DNA of 7,945 nt from Candidatus Bathyarchaeota archaeon (GTDB lineage Archaea > Thermoproteota > Bathyarchaeia > Bathyarchaeales > Bathyarchaeaceae), in assembly GCA_026014605.1 (NCBI GenBank), contig JAOZIC010000103.1, positions 1-7,945 of the forward strand. The letters run 5' to 3'. The notes beneath the pieces are model-generated. The model was not told the DNA's origin, searched no databases, and saw only the letters and a list, made by a program, of their open reading frames with translations. The position numbers were made by a program, and so were the translations under genes. The stretch's first letter is position 1; each line of letters begins with the position of its first letter. This document shows, piece by piece, positions 1 through 6,509 of this stretch.

Positions 1-662
1 TTATCAAACGGCTCAAGCCCAACAACGTCTTCAACACGAAAACCGCGAGACTCCAAAACCGCAATCTCATTTGCAAAAACAACAGAGGGCTCTTTAGTAA
101 CATCGATGCTTTGCGACTTAATCGCAAATAACACCCAACCGCCATCAGCCAAAAACATGTCCGCGTTATCAGCCAAAATCCGAGCCTGTTCAGGTTGTGC
201 AACGTCAAAGTATATGCAGTCAACGCGGGTTACCATGCGTGCATAGTTTTCAGGCATTCGTGCGTCAGCCAAGATAGGTGACATGTTATACCGAAAAGTG
301 CATACGCTGTTAACTAAATCGCGCAAAGACCTAGAAGCAAACTCAACACAGTAAACGTGTCCTTGTTCACCTACGATGTCGGAAACGTGGCTGGCGGTTG
401 TGCCAGAAGCCGCCCCCAGATACAACACGTTTTGGTTGGGAACAACAGGAACAGTCTTCAAGCCCTTCAGAACAGCAGCCGCAAGTTTACTTCTGAACGG
501 GTCCCAGATACGGTATTCTTCGCCCTTGAATTTGACTAAACGTTCACCATAAACTGCATGTCCAGCCGCCAAGTTTTTAGTTGCTAACTTTTGGCTGCCA
601 TCCTCAACCGTAGCCCAGTAAATTTCTGGAAAGTTGAGGTGCGCCTTAACGTTTACTACCAC
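1..662 (-). CDS. flpA: Fibrillarin-like rRNA/tRNA 2'-O-methyltransferase (partial, C-terminus cut by window edge)
   Basis: The catalytic subunit of the archaeal box C/D sRNP, it transfers methyl from S-adenosylmethionine to the 2'-OH of rRNA or tRNA nucleotides chosen by a guide RNA, working with Nop5 and L7Ae. I translated 220 complete codons on the minus strand; the frame stays open at the edge after LEPFD, so only about ten residues are missing compared with the usual 225-230. Visible motifs: YGERLV near 38-43, WDPFRSKLAAA (53-63), the SAM-binding motif I LYLGAASGTTASH (80-92), VEFASRS (106-112), ILADAR (130-135), YFDVAQPEQA (151-160) and AIKSQSID (180-187). D153 and K182 match conserved active-site positions. 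No ATG fits. The start is a GTG at 662-660, with GGAG eight bases upstream, inside the 3' end of nop5; the two genes overlap by 17 bases, implying coupled translation. Identity is secure. Confidence 0.95.
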   Translation of the reverse strand, partial: MVVNVKAHLNFPEIYWATVEDGSQKLATKNLAAGHAVYGERLVKFKGEEYRIWDPFRSKLAAAVLKGLKTVPVVPNQNVLYLGAASGTTASHVSDIVGEQGHVYCVEFASRSLRDLVNSVCTFRYNMSPILADARMPENYARMVTRVDCIYFDVAQPEQARILADNADMFLADGGWVLFAIKSQSIDVTKEPSVVFANEIAVLESRGFRVEDVVGLEPFD

Positions 663-1941
663 GGTTCTTTCTCCGCGGAGGCTTCTTTCCAAAACGTTTC
701 TTGGACTCAAACTTCTTAGGTTTAGGCGCCGAAACAGGTGGAGGCTGCGGATATCGCTCATGTATTTCTTCAATTCTTTTTTCAAGGTCCGCAGTTAGTT
801 TGTCGCCAACATATTCACCGTTAAACGCGTCAACTCTTGCGGCTATGCTCAGTTTTCCTGCCAAAGCGCGCGCAATTTTGCCTCGTTGCCAACGTTTAGC
901 GTCGTGAATAGCGGGGTGTTGAAAGATTATTCCATGCTTAGGCGGACGAGCTTTGGTTTTCAGCGACCTAAACAACGCTTTTTCTGCACCTAAAACCTGC
1001 ATTGTACTCGCTGGCAACTTAGCCAAGTTTACCAAACCACCAGAAAGTGCCAACAAACGGGCACCTAAAAGTGAACCTCCCACTGCACGGGTGTTTGGTG
1101 CGACCTCTTCCATTACGGTGTCTACATATTTTTCTAAACCGTTGCGTAGGTCATAAAGTGCAAGAACATGTTTTGCCAAATCCTGAATTTTAGTTAGGTC
1201 TTCGCCGCTGATGTCTGCGCCCATGGATGCTGCTGCAACTTTGCTTATGGACTGCGCGCGGTTAGTTGGCAACCCTTGGTTTTCTAGGTTTTGGGCTGTG
1301 AAATTCTCTTTTGTTCCCAAGTTAACTACAAGCCGAGCATATGTTTCGTGTTTCTCTAGTTGCCTGTCCAACTCTGGGTAATGAAGACCAAACCATTCCC
1401 GTAGCCTGCCCATAAACAGGTTCAGTGACTTGTCTAAATCGTCAACAGACTGCACTGCCTGTGCGACCAGCATGTCTCGTTTTTCAACTGTTTTTTTCAC
1501 TTTTAGTTTGGCAAGCTCAATTGAAACATTATGAAGGTGTACCCTGAGTAGTTCTGCTTTGTCTACATACCCTGACTCAACCGCAAAGTTTGCCAAATTT
1601 TCGCGAAACAGTCTACCTGCTTCTGAGGCTAACTCAACGGATACGTCTACACCATATTTTTCGGCTACTTTTTGTGCCATTTTTTGATTCTCAAAAACAA
1701 ACGATTCAACGCCTTTAGCCCGCAAACATTCAACAAGTTTTGCTACTTCTTCGATTACTTTTCCTTCCTCTACGTCGCGAAGCTTTTGTGCCGTTTGTGT
1801 TGGGTCTTTGGGGAACAACACTTTTTCGGCAAGTGTGTTGTCTTCGCTAAAACCAAAAACACCCATTACAGATTCTACTATTGTAGCTTTCACAAATCTT
1901 CCTTCCATCTTTAACCGTGTTACTGTTACGTTTCCATACAT
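646..1941 (-). CDS. nop5: Nop5 (Nop56/58 homologue), box C/D sRNP scaffold
   Basis: Scaffold protein that joins fibrillarin to the L7Ae-bound guide RNA in the archaeal C/D methylation particle. The 431-residue frame shows an N-terminal fibrillarin-binding domain (about 12-100, with IVESVMGVFGF at 21-31), a coiled-coil/NOSIC region (about 130-260, RDMLVAQAVQSVDDLDK at 155-171) and the C-terminal Nop domain (about 260-395). The Nop signature is clear: GAEKALFRSLK (318-328), PPKHGIIFQHP (333-343) and RGKIARALAGKLSIAARVDAF (353-373). The last 30 residues are a Lys/Arg/Pro-rich tail, common in this family and suited to RNA contact. Start choice: M12 (codon at 1908-1906) begins EGRFVKATIVESV, which matches family N-termini better than the longest frame, and a TATA-like run lies about 30 bases upstream of it, overlapping the first ATG. 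A 420-residue protein from 1908 is therefore likely. It is the first gene of an operon with fibrillarin. Confidence 0.96.
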   Translation of the reverse strand: MYGNVTVTRLKMEGRFVKATIVESVMGVFGFSEDNTLAEKVLFPKDPTQTAQKLRDVEEGKVIEEVAKLVECLRAKGVESFVFENQKMAQKVAEKYGVDVSVELASEAGRLFRENLANFAVESGYVDKAELLRVHLHNVSIELAKLKVKKTVEKRDMLVAQAVQSVDDLDKSLNLFMGRLREWFGLHYPELDRQLEKHETYARLVVNLGTKENFTAQNLENQGLPTNRAQSISKVAAASMGADISGEDLTKIQDLAKHVLALYDLRNGLEKYVDTVMEEVAPNTRAVGGSLLGARLLALSGGLVNLAKLPASTMQVLGAEKALFRSLKTKARPPKHGIIFQHPAIHDAKRWQRGKIARALAGKLSIAARVDAFNGEYVGDKLTADLEKRIEEIHERYPQPPPVSAPKPKKFESKKRFGKKPPRRKNRGSKR

Positions 1942-1974
1942 TTATCTTGGCAGTGGATAACTTTTACTACACAC
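1942..1974. promoter_or_regulatory. Divergent promoter region between nop5 and pyrD
   Basis: Only about 33 bases separate the two divergent frames. A TTTATCT run at 1941-1947 reads as a TATA-like box on the plus strand, about 28 bases ahead of the first pyrD ATG. On the minus strand GATAAATGTA (about 1947-1938) could serve nop5 if that gene starts at 1908. Both are weak, A/T-rich matches found by eye. The close spacing suggests back-to-back archaeal promoters with very short leaders. Confidence 0.35.
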
Positions 1975-2904
1975 ATGAAGGGAACGCAAATGGAAACAAG
2001 TCTTGCAACACAAATAGGTGACCTAAAACTTGCAAACCCAACCATGCTTGCAGCAGGAATTTTAGGTTACACAGGTTTATCCATGAAAACAGTAATCGAC
2101 GCAGGCGCTGGCGCGGTAGTAACCAAAACCATGGGGCTGGAACCACGAAAAGGTTACCTTAACCCAACGGTTGTACAAACAGACTGCGGGTTACTAAACG
2201 CAATGGGTTTACCAAACCCCGGAATTCACCACTTTAAATCAGAAATGGGCAAACTAAAAAAGACCAAAGCCCCAACCATCGTTAGCATCTACGGCTTCTC
2301 AGCAAACGAATACGCTCAGGTAGCCCGAAAAGCCCAAACCATAGGTGCAGACGCCGTGGAACTAAATGTTTCGTGTCCGCACGTTGAAAAAGCTGGGGCA
2401 CAAATCGGTTCAGACCCTCAGTTGTTAAGTGAAATCGTTGAGGTTGTGGCAGATAACGTTACGATTCCCGTGATTGTTAAGTTGACGCCGAACGTTACGA
2501 ACATAACAGAAATCGCTAAAGTATCCCAAAACGCAGGCGCAGACGCCATAACCGCAATAAACACACTAAAAGCAATGGCAATCGACACTGAAACAGGCAG
2601 ACCAATTCTTGCAAACAAGTTCGGTGGACTATCAGGACCAGCAATAAAACCAATCGCACTGCGTTGCGTGTATGACATCTACAACGCGGTTGACATTCCC
2701 GTAATTGGGTGCGGCGGAATAAGCAACTGGCAAGACGCAGTACAATTCATACAAGCTGGCGCATCTGCTCTGCAAATCGGAACAGCGGTTGCATTCCAAG
2801 GACTGGACGTTTTTAGCAAGATAACAAAAGGCGTTGAAAAATACCTAAAAAGCAAAGGCTTTAGCAACATCAAAGAACTAGTAGGTTACGCCCACCAGTT
2901 CTAA
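1975..2904 (+). CDS. pyrD: Dihydroorotate dehydrogenase, class 1B catalytic subunit PyrD
   Basis: FMN flavoprotein that oxidises dihydroorotate to orotate, the fourth step of UMP synthesis, in the cytoplasm. The 309-residue (beta/alpha)8 barrel shows NPTMLAAGILG (21-31), VVTKT (48-52, flavin-contacting Lys51), NAMGLPNPG (75-83), ELNVSCPH (129-136), IVKLTPN (167-173), AINT (194-197), GGLSGPAIKP (217-226), GCGGIS (245-250) and QIGTAV (267-272). Cys134 as the active-site base marks class 1; the presence of pyrK downstream marks subclass 1B, in which electrons pass through the iron-sulfur/FAD subunit to NAD+. Two starts are possible. ATG 1990 has AAGGGA six bases upstream and gives 304 residues beginning METSLATQIGDLKLANP, a typical family start; the coordinates given are for the longest frame, and I slightly favour 1990. 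Its partner pyrK is not adjacent: an opposite-strand radical SAM gene lies between. Confidence 0.95.
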   Translation: MKGTQMETSLATQIGDLKLANPTMLAAGILGYTGLSMKTVIDAGAGAVVTKTMGLEPRKGYLNPTVVQTDCGLLNAMGLPNPGIHHFKSEMGKLKKTKAPTIVSIYGFSANEYAQVARKAQTIGADAVELNVSCPHVEKAGAQIGSDPQLLSEIVEVVADNVTIPVIVKLTPNVTNITEIAKVSQNAGADAITAINTLKAMAIDTETGRPILANKFGGLSGPAIKPIALRCVYDIYNAVDIPVIGCGGISNWQDAVQFIQAGASALQIGTAVAFQGLDVFSKITKGVEKYLKSKGFSNIKELVGYAHQF

Positions 2905-2922
2905 CAAACCCCACTTTTTACA
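2905..2922 (+). terminator. Possible T-tract terminator after pyrD
   Basis: A C-rich stretch followed by TTTTT at 2915-2919 lies 11 bases beyond the pyrD stop and overlaps the stop codon of the convergent radical SAM gene. Archaeal RNA polymerase can terminate at oligo-T runs without a hairpin, but five Ts is a weak signal. The 13-base gap leaves little other room for termination. Confidence 0.25.
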
Positions 2923-4129
2923 CATCTGTTCGGTAAGCGTTAACAGATTTCGCTAGCTCCTGCACTTCCTTAGGATGCGCAAACAAAGAACAAGGTGTGC
3001 CCTCGTTTTCAAGAAGTTCCTCGTTTTCACGAATCTTAGTAAACAGCGGACTGGCAAACCCTTCCCGCAAAGATGCAGTAGTAAGATTGTGAGTAGCCAC
3101 GTTCGAAACAGGGCACGGCGTTAGGTCTCCAGAAGGTGTGACATGTGCAAAACCTCTGCCCGCAGAAACGCAGCCCCCAAAAAGCTCTTCGTCTCCGGGT
3201 GAATGAATGATGTAGAGCGGCTTTGATTGACGGTAATTTAGTATCTGTTCACGAAACTCTACACGTTCTTGCGGTGTGAGCATAAGAAAATGGTCGTTTT
3301 GTTCAAGCAAGTTTCCGTTGTCGTTACCTTGAGAGCAAGCTCCAGGTGCCGACATCACAGGAATATATTCCAAAAACAGTGCCGCTCGTATGCCTTGAGC
3401 AACTAAACTGTCGATACGCTCGGTGTTCATCCAATACTTGTAGTTAAACCGCGTGATTGTCGCGGAAATACCGTTAGGTGTACCGATTTCTGTGAGGCGC
3501 CTAAGATTGCTTAACGCTTTTTGGTAGACGCCGTCACCTCGGCGTTTGTTTGTTGCTTCTTCGTCGCCTTCTATACTCACGATTATGGCGGTGTTACTGA
3601 GCCGTTTTAGGCGCTCAAAATCGTTTTCCGTGATTGCAGTTCCGTTAGTGAAAACGATAAAACATCTGTCGTTGAATTCTTCACAAAGCTCAATCAACTG
3701 CGGAAACAGAAATGGTTCCCCGCCAGCCAAAAAGAAACCAAACACACCCAATTCACTAGCTTCGGAAACAATAGACCTCCACCCGCTCCAATCAAGTTGA
3801 GGCTTTTTCTTTTTTGATGCTGAACCGTTTTTGTTACAGGTAATCCCAGAAGCGGCAGCAAAACACCCTGAACAGCTAAGGTTGCACTGTTGTGTAAGGC
3901 TGAGAATCAAAGCTGGTGGCACTTTCAATCCTTGTTGTTCATAGTCTTTGCGTAGTTGGTTTGCTTTTGTATAAGCCCTAAGAAGATGACCCGCAGACGT
4001 CAGATATCTTGGGTGACGCAGAGCCCACGGAACAAAAAGGCGGTAAAACGCTGGACCAAATGAGTTTCGATGCAACGTTTGTGTTAGGAACTCCAAGATT
4101 TTCACTTGAAACAACCATATTTTGGTCAT
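2918..4129 (-). CDS. Radical SAM enzyme with a reduced SPASM-like C-terminus, substrate unknown
   Basis: Predicted radical SAM enzyme: a 4Fe-4S cluster would cleave S-adenosylmethionine to start a radical reaction. The cluster motif CNLSCSGC (Cys82, 86, 89) is canonical CxxxCxxC, and FLAGGEPFLFPQL (133-145) holds the SAM-binding GGEP; TNGTAI (161-166) and VSIEGDEE (184-191) are further core strands. About 75 residues precede the core, with FGPAFYRLFVPWAL and HPRYL, a Trp/Tyr/Arg-rich helical leader. The C-terminus has Cys320, then Gly334 and Cys339 (CX13GX4C, as SPASM domains begin), and Cys380, but not the full seven cysteines, so at most one auxiliary cluster is likely. A Lys-rich insert (about 99-110) follows the cluster motif. 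It lies opposite in strand between pyrD and pyrK and converges with pyrD. An ATTTTATAGT run touches the ATG, so a start further in, such as GTG codon 9, is possible. I do not recognise the substrate. Confidence 0.88.
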   Translation of the reverse strand: MTKIWLFQVKILEFLTQTLHRNSFGPAFYRLFVPWALRHPRYLTSAGHLLRAYTKANQLRKDYEQQGLKVPPALILSLTQQCNLSCSGCFAAASGITCNKNGSASKKKKPQLDWSGWRSIVSEASELGVFGFFLAGGEPFLFPQLIELCEEFNDRCFIVFTNGTAITENDFERLKRLSNTAIIVSIEGDEEATNKRRGDGVYQKALSNLRRLTEIGTPNGISATITRFNYKYWMNTERIDSLVAQGIRAALFLEYIPVMSAPGACSQGNDNGNLLEQNDHFLMLTPQERVEFREQILNYRQSKPLYIIHSPGDEELFGGCVSAGRGFAHVTPSGDLTPCPVSNVATHNLTTASLREGFASPLFTKIRENEELLENEGTPCSLFAHPKEVQELAKSVNAYRTDV

Positions 4130-4238
4130 ACTATAAAATCATTGAGTTTCTTTTGGAATTACACAAAATAAGCGTAATTAATATGTGCCAACGCCCTACA
4201 CAATATAACCGACCCCAAAAGGAAGGATACAAACAAAA
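4130..4238. promoter_or_regulatory. Divergent promoter region between the radical SAM gene and pyrK
   Basis: This 109-base A/T-rich gap must hold promoters for both strands. Towards pyrK there are TATA-like runs AATTAATATG (4177-4186) and ACAATATAACC (4200-4210), then AAGGAAGGA at 4219-4227 as a possible SD. Towards the radical SAM gene, ATTTTATAG (minus, 4139-4131) resembles a TATA box but abuts the annotated ATG. A perfect six-base inverted repeat, AATTAC (4157-4162) and GTAATT (4174-4179) with an 11-base spacer, lies between the two sets and could be an operator. Confidence 0.4.
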
Positions 4239-5099
4239 TTGCAACGCCTCAACAATAAACAGTCTTGTGTGCCGCCCAAATTTGACGCCATCAACCGCAT
4301 GAGAACAGTAAAAATTTTGGGAATCAAAACAGAAAACTGTGCAGTAAAAACACTCACATTCAAAGACAAACTATGCGCCAAAGCCCAGCCAGGACAATTC
4401 GTTATGGTTTGGGTACCAGGAGTAGACGAGATTCCAATCAGCATTTCGGGAATAAGCTCGGACGGAAAAACGTGTATAACAGTTCACGGCGTTGGAGACG
4501 CCAGCAACGCGCTTAACGAAAAACAAAAAGGAGATGTCATCGGGATACGGGGACCTTTCGGAAACGGTTTTGTTACATCTAAAGGAAACGTGCTGGTTGT
4601 TGGTGGTGGAACAGGCATCGGTCCATTAATGCCGCTGACTGAGCAACTGGTGAAGTGTGCAAAAAAGGTAACAGTGATGAGCGGTGTTAAAGACAAAGAA
4701 AACCTGTTGTTTCTTGAGAGGCTAAACGAGCTTTGTTCGTGTGTTAAAACAAAACCTGTTTTCACAACTGAGGACGGAAGCTACCAAACTGCGGGCTTTG
4801 TTACAGACCAAGCTAAAAAGATGTTAATCAAAGAAAAGTTTGACATGATTTACACCTGTGGTCCAGAGGTTATGATGTACAAGATGTTTGTTTTATCCGA
4901 AAAGCACGATGTTCCCATTCAAGCGAGCCTAGAACGCATGATGCGTTGTGCAATTGGTTTGTGTGGAAGCTGCCAAATAGGCGAACTCCGAGTCTGCAAA
5001 GACGGTCCGGTCCTGAATTCTGAGCAGCTCAGAAGCATAAAAAGCGAGTTCGGAAAGTTCAGGTTAGACGCAACAGGAAATAAAATCAAACAACCATAA
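4239..5099 (+). CDS. pyrK: Dihydroorotate dehydrogenase electron-transfer subunit PyrK
   Basis: FAD and 2Fe-2S protein of the ferredoxin-NADP reductase superfamily that takes electrons from PyrD's FMN to NAD+. Visible order: FAD-binding barrel (about 22-115) with PGQFVMVWVPG (51-61), the flavin motif PISIS (66-70) and GIRGPFGNGF (102-111); nucleotide-binding half with VVGGGTGIGPLMPL (120-133) and YTCGPEVMM (205-213); then the iron-sulfur module with Cys237, 242, 245 and 253. The spacing is Cx4Cx2Cx7C, a shorter last gap than the bacterial lactococcal type; I recall shorter gaps in archaeal PyrK. The length, 286, is slightly long because of the chosen TTG start, which has GGAAGG 12 bases upstream. 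GTG codon 11 (4269) and ATG codon 21 (4299, MRTVKILGI) are alternatives without clear SDs. It probably shares a transcript with the methyltransferase gene 18 bases downstream. Confidence 0.94.
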   Translation: MQRLNNKQSCVPPKFDAINRMRTVKILGIKTENCAVKTLTFKDKLCAKAQPGQFVMVWVPGVDEIPISISGISSDGKTCITVHGVGDASNALNEKQKGDVIGIRGPFGNGFVTSKGNVLVVGGGTGIGPLMPLTEQLVKCAKKVTVMSGVKDKENLLFLERLNELCSCVKTKPVFTTEDGSYQTAGFVTDQAKKMLIKEKFDMIYTCGPEVMMYKMFVLSEKHDVPIQASLERMMRCAIGLCGSCQIGELRVCKDGPVLNSEQLRSIKSEFGKFRLDATGNKIKQP

Positions 5100-5117
5100 A
5101 TTTTGCAGGAACCGTGA

Positions 5118-5723
5118 ATGGTTTACCCAAAAAAAGCATACCATAACGACTGCGTTTTCTTGGTAGATGAACACGTTTACGAGCCAGCCGAAGACACATA
5201 CCTAGTAGCCGACAGGTTAGACGTCGCCGAAAAAGATGTTGTGCTAGAAGTTGGAACGGGCTGCGGAATTTTGGCCATAATTGCTGCAAAAAAAGCGGGC
5301 AAAGTCGTTGCGGTGGACATAAACCCCTATGCTATTGACTGTGCCATCAAAAATGCGGAAAACAACAATGTGGATAACATAGATTTCCGTAGGGACGACC
5401 TGTTTTCAACAGTTAAACCAGACGAAAAGTTTAGTTTGATTATTTTTAATTCACCATATTTACCCTCGGAGCCTGATGAAGAAAAAACTTGGATTGGCAA
5501 AGCGTGGGCTGGTGGAAAAAATGGCAGAGAAGTAATAGACCGATTCATAACCCACGCTACAAACTTTTTGGCTGAAAACGGCAGAATTTGGCTTGTTCAA
5601 TCGTCACTTTCTGATGTTGACCAAACCATAAAGATGTTTAGTGAACAAAACCTGCGCGCAACTGTTATTGCTCAGGTTAAAGTCGCGTTTGAAACAATAG
5701 TTCTAGTTGAAGCAAAACATTAA
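5118..5723 (+). CDS. HemK2/Mtq2-like methyltransferase, probably acting on release factor aRF1
   Basis: Class I SAM-dependent methyltransferase of 201 residues, the short HemK2 form without the N-terminal domain of bacterial PrmC. Visible: YEPAEDTYLVADRL (21-34), motif I VLEVGTGCGIL (42-52), acidic motif II VAVDINPYA (64-72), RRDDLF (91-96), the catalytic-loop tetrapeptide NSPY in FNSPYLPSEPD (110-120), and WAGGKNGREVIDRF (130-143), typical of this family. In yeast and human the enzyme methylates the GGQ glutamine of the release factor with Trm112 as partner; an archaeal aRF1 role is inferred from family. The usual NPPY reads NSPY here; Asn111 and Tyr114, which contact the substrate amide, remain. 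The ATG at 5118 has AGGA seven bases upstream. It follows pyrK by 18 bases and converges with the small minus-strand gene at 5736. Confidence 0.9.
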   Translation: MVYPKKAYHNDCVFLVDEHVYEPAEDTYLVADRLDVAEKDVVLEVGTGCGILAIIAAKKAGKVVAVDINPYAIDCAIKNAENNNVDNIDFRRDDLFSTVKPDEKFSLIIFNSPYLPSEPDEEKTWIGKAWAGGKNGREVIDRFITHATNFLAENGRIWLVQSSLSDVDQTIKMFSEQNLRATVIAQVKVAFETIVLVEAKH

Positions 5724-5760
5724 ACGTACATTTTGTCAGAGCGCGTTTGTTTTTGTTAAC
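5724..5760 (+). terminator. Possible T-rich terminator after the methyltransferase gene
   Basis: Two T-rich runs follow the stop codon: ATTTTG at about 5730-5735 and GTTTGTTTTTG at about 5746-5756. This is the pattern expected of intrinsic archaeal termination, though it overlaps the end of a convergent small gene. I see no strong hairpin. Confidence 0.25.
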
Positions 5761-5915
5761 GAAGAAAGCGCAACAACTCCTGAAAACCAGACAATAAAGG
5801 TAGCATACCATACTGGAAATGATGTTTGGTAGTTGCACAAAACTGTGTGATACAACGAAATAATAAACAGCGAAATCCAGCAACCGACTGTCCAACAGAG
5901 TTTAACGTGTTTCAT
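5736..5915 (-). CDS. Small two-helix membrane protein, hypothetical
   Basis: A 59-residue frame from the ATG at 5915-5913 gives MKHVKLCWTV, then one hydrophobic segment (about 7-27, with GCWISLFIISLYHTVL), a short polar turn (NYQTSF) and a second segment (about 34-54, with WYATFIVWFSGVVALSSL), ending TKTNAL. The pattern is a membrane hairpin rich in Trp and Tyr. The frame continues upstream to 6104, but that part overlaps the next gene in another frame and looks uncoded. A TATA-like CTATTTAC (minus, about 5948-5941) lies about 30 bases before the chosen ATG, which would suit a leaderless transcript; there is no SD. Codon choice resembles the neighbours. Family unknown; function not assigned. 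Confidence 0.5.
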   Translation of the reverse strand: MKHVKLCWTVGCWISLFIISLYHTVLCNYQTSFPVWYATFIVWFSGVVALSSLTKTNAL

Positions 5916-5988
5916 ATTTGCTACAAAGCTGTTTTTGGGTAAATAGCTTCGGAATTGCCGCTCGTGTTTATGGGTAATGATTTTGTGT

Positions 5989-6444
5989 TCACGTCTTTTT
6001 TTGTGACACTTGCTTTCGCTCAAACAGCCACGTTCTAAAATGAAACATAACCACATCTTTTGTGCAAGCATTCGAAGAAATATACTCACTAAAAGACAAC
6101 CCACGGTCTAAAAGAAACTCCCGAAAAAGCGCATCATCATCCACGTCCACAGAAAAGTTGTCTTTGATCGAGTATGTCACCCGAAAACTTTGTGGCCCAG
6201 TTGGTTTTGTTTCTGTTACCTTTGCACGGTAAGTTTTGTTTAGGTCTTCTAGTTCGCAGCTAAAGTCTTCAAAGTAGTCTTTTACTCCGCAACTTGAACA
6301 AAATCCGCCCGCGAAATCTATAACAAACCCGTTTTTTGTTAGTTCCACAAGTTTTGCATTGGCTTCGGGGCTTCGGTACTTGTTGTAGATTTGTATTGTT
6401 CTCAAAACAAGGTCACGCAAACGCGCTGAATCTGTCTGAGCCAT
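5989..6444 (-). CDS. Conserved-looking hypothetical protein with CxxC pair
   Basis: A 151-residue soluble protein that I do not recognise. It opens with a charged helix (about 5-38, RLRDLVLRTIQIYNKYRSPE), followed by GFVIDFAGGFCSSCGVKDYFEDF (39-61), in which Cys49 and Cys52 form a CxxC that could bind metal or be redox active, though no second pair is obvious (Cys63 and Cys127 are isolated). A strand-rich middle (TYRAKVTET, SFRVTYSIKD) and an acidic DVDDDALF stretch (100-107) follow, then a C-terminal region ending in basic ERKQVSQKK. No signal peptide or membrane segment. The ATG at 6444 has no SD. It lies 65 bases downstream of the winged-helix gene on the same strand and may be co-transcribed. 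Codon use and the ordered alternation of charged and hydrophobic residues support a real gene. Confidence 0.72.
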   Translation of the reverse strand: MAQTDSARLRDLVLRTIQIYNKYRSPEANAKLVELTKNGFVIDFAGGFCSSCGVKDYFEDFSCELEDLNKTYRAKVTETKPTGPQSFRVTYSIKDNFSVDVDDDALFREFLLDRGLSFSEYISSNACTKDVVMFHFRTWLFERKQVSQKKT

Positions 6445-6509
6445 TTTAAGTCGCCATAATAGCCAGAACTAATCGGGTATTTCAGGTTTTTCTAGGTTTA
6501 AACAGTCCG

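Noticed and set aside
4009..4302. 97-codon plus-strand frame across the radical SAM start and the intergenic gap
   Set aside because: Its first part is antisense to the radical SAM gene and its last part overlaps pyrK in another frame; no domain pattern.
4675..4681. GTGATGA, a box C-like sequence inside pyrK, as a possible C/D guide RNA
   Set aside because: No CTGA box D lies at a suitable distance downstream and the sequence is explained by pyrK coding.
5916..6104. Upstream extension of the small membrane protein frame to Met at 6104
   Set aside because: This part overlaps the CxxC hypothetical gene in another frame, is rich in His/Lys/Arg/Cys without pattern, and a better-placed ATG with TATA-like run exists at 5915.
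6128..6142. ATGATGA on the minus strand as a possible box C
   Set aside because: It encodes part of the Asp-rich run of the CxxC protein, and no box D follows within the expected distance.
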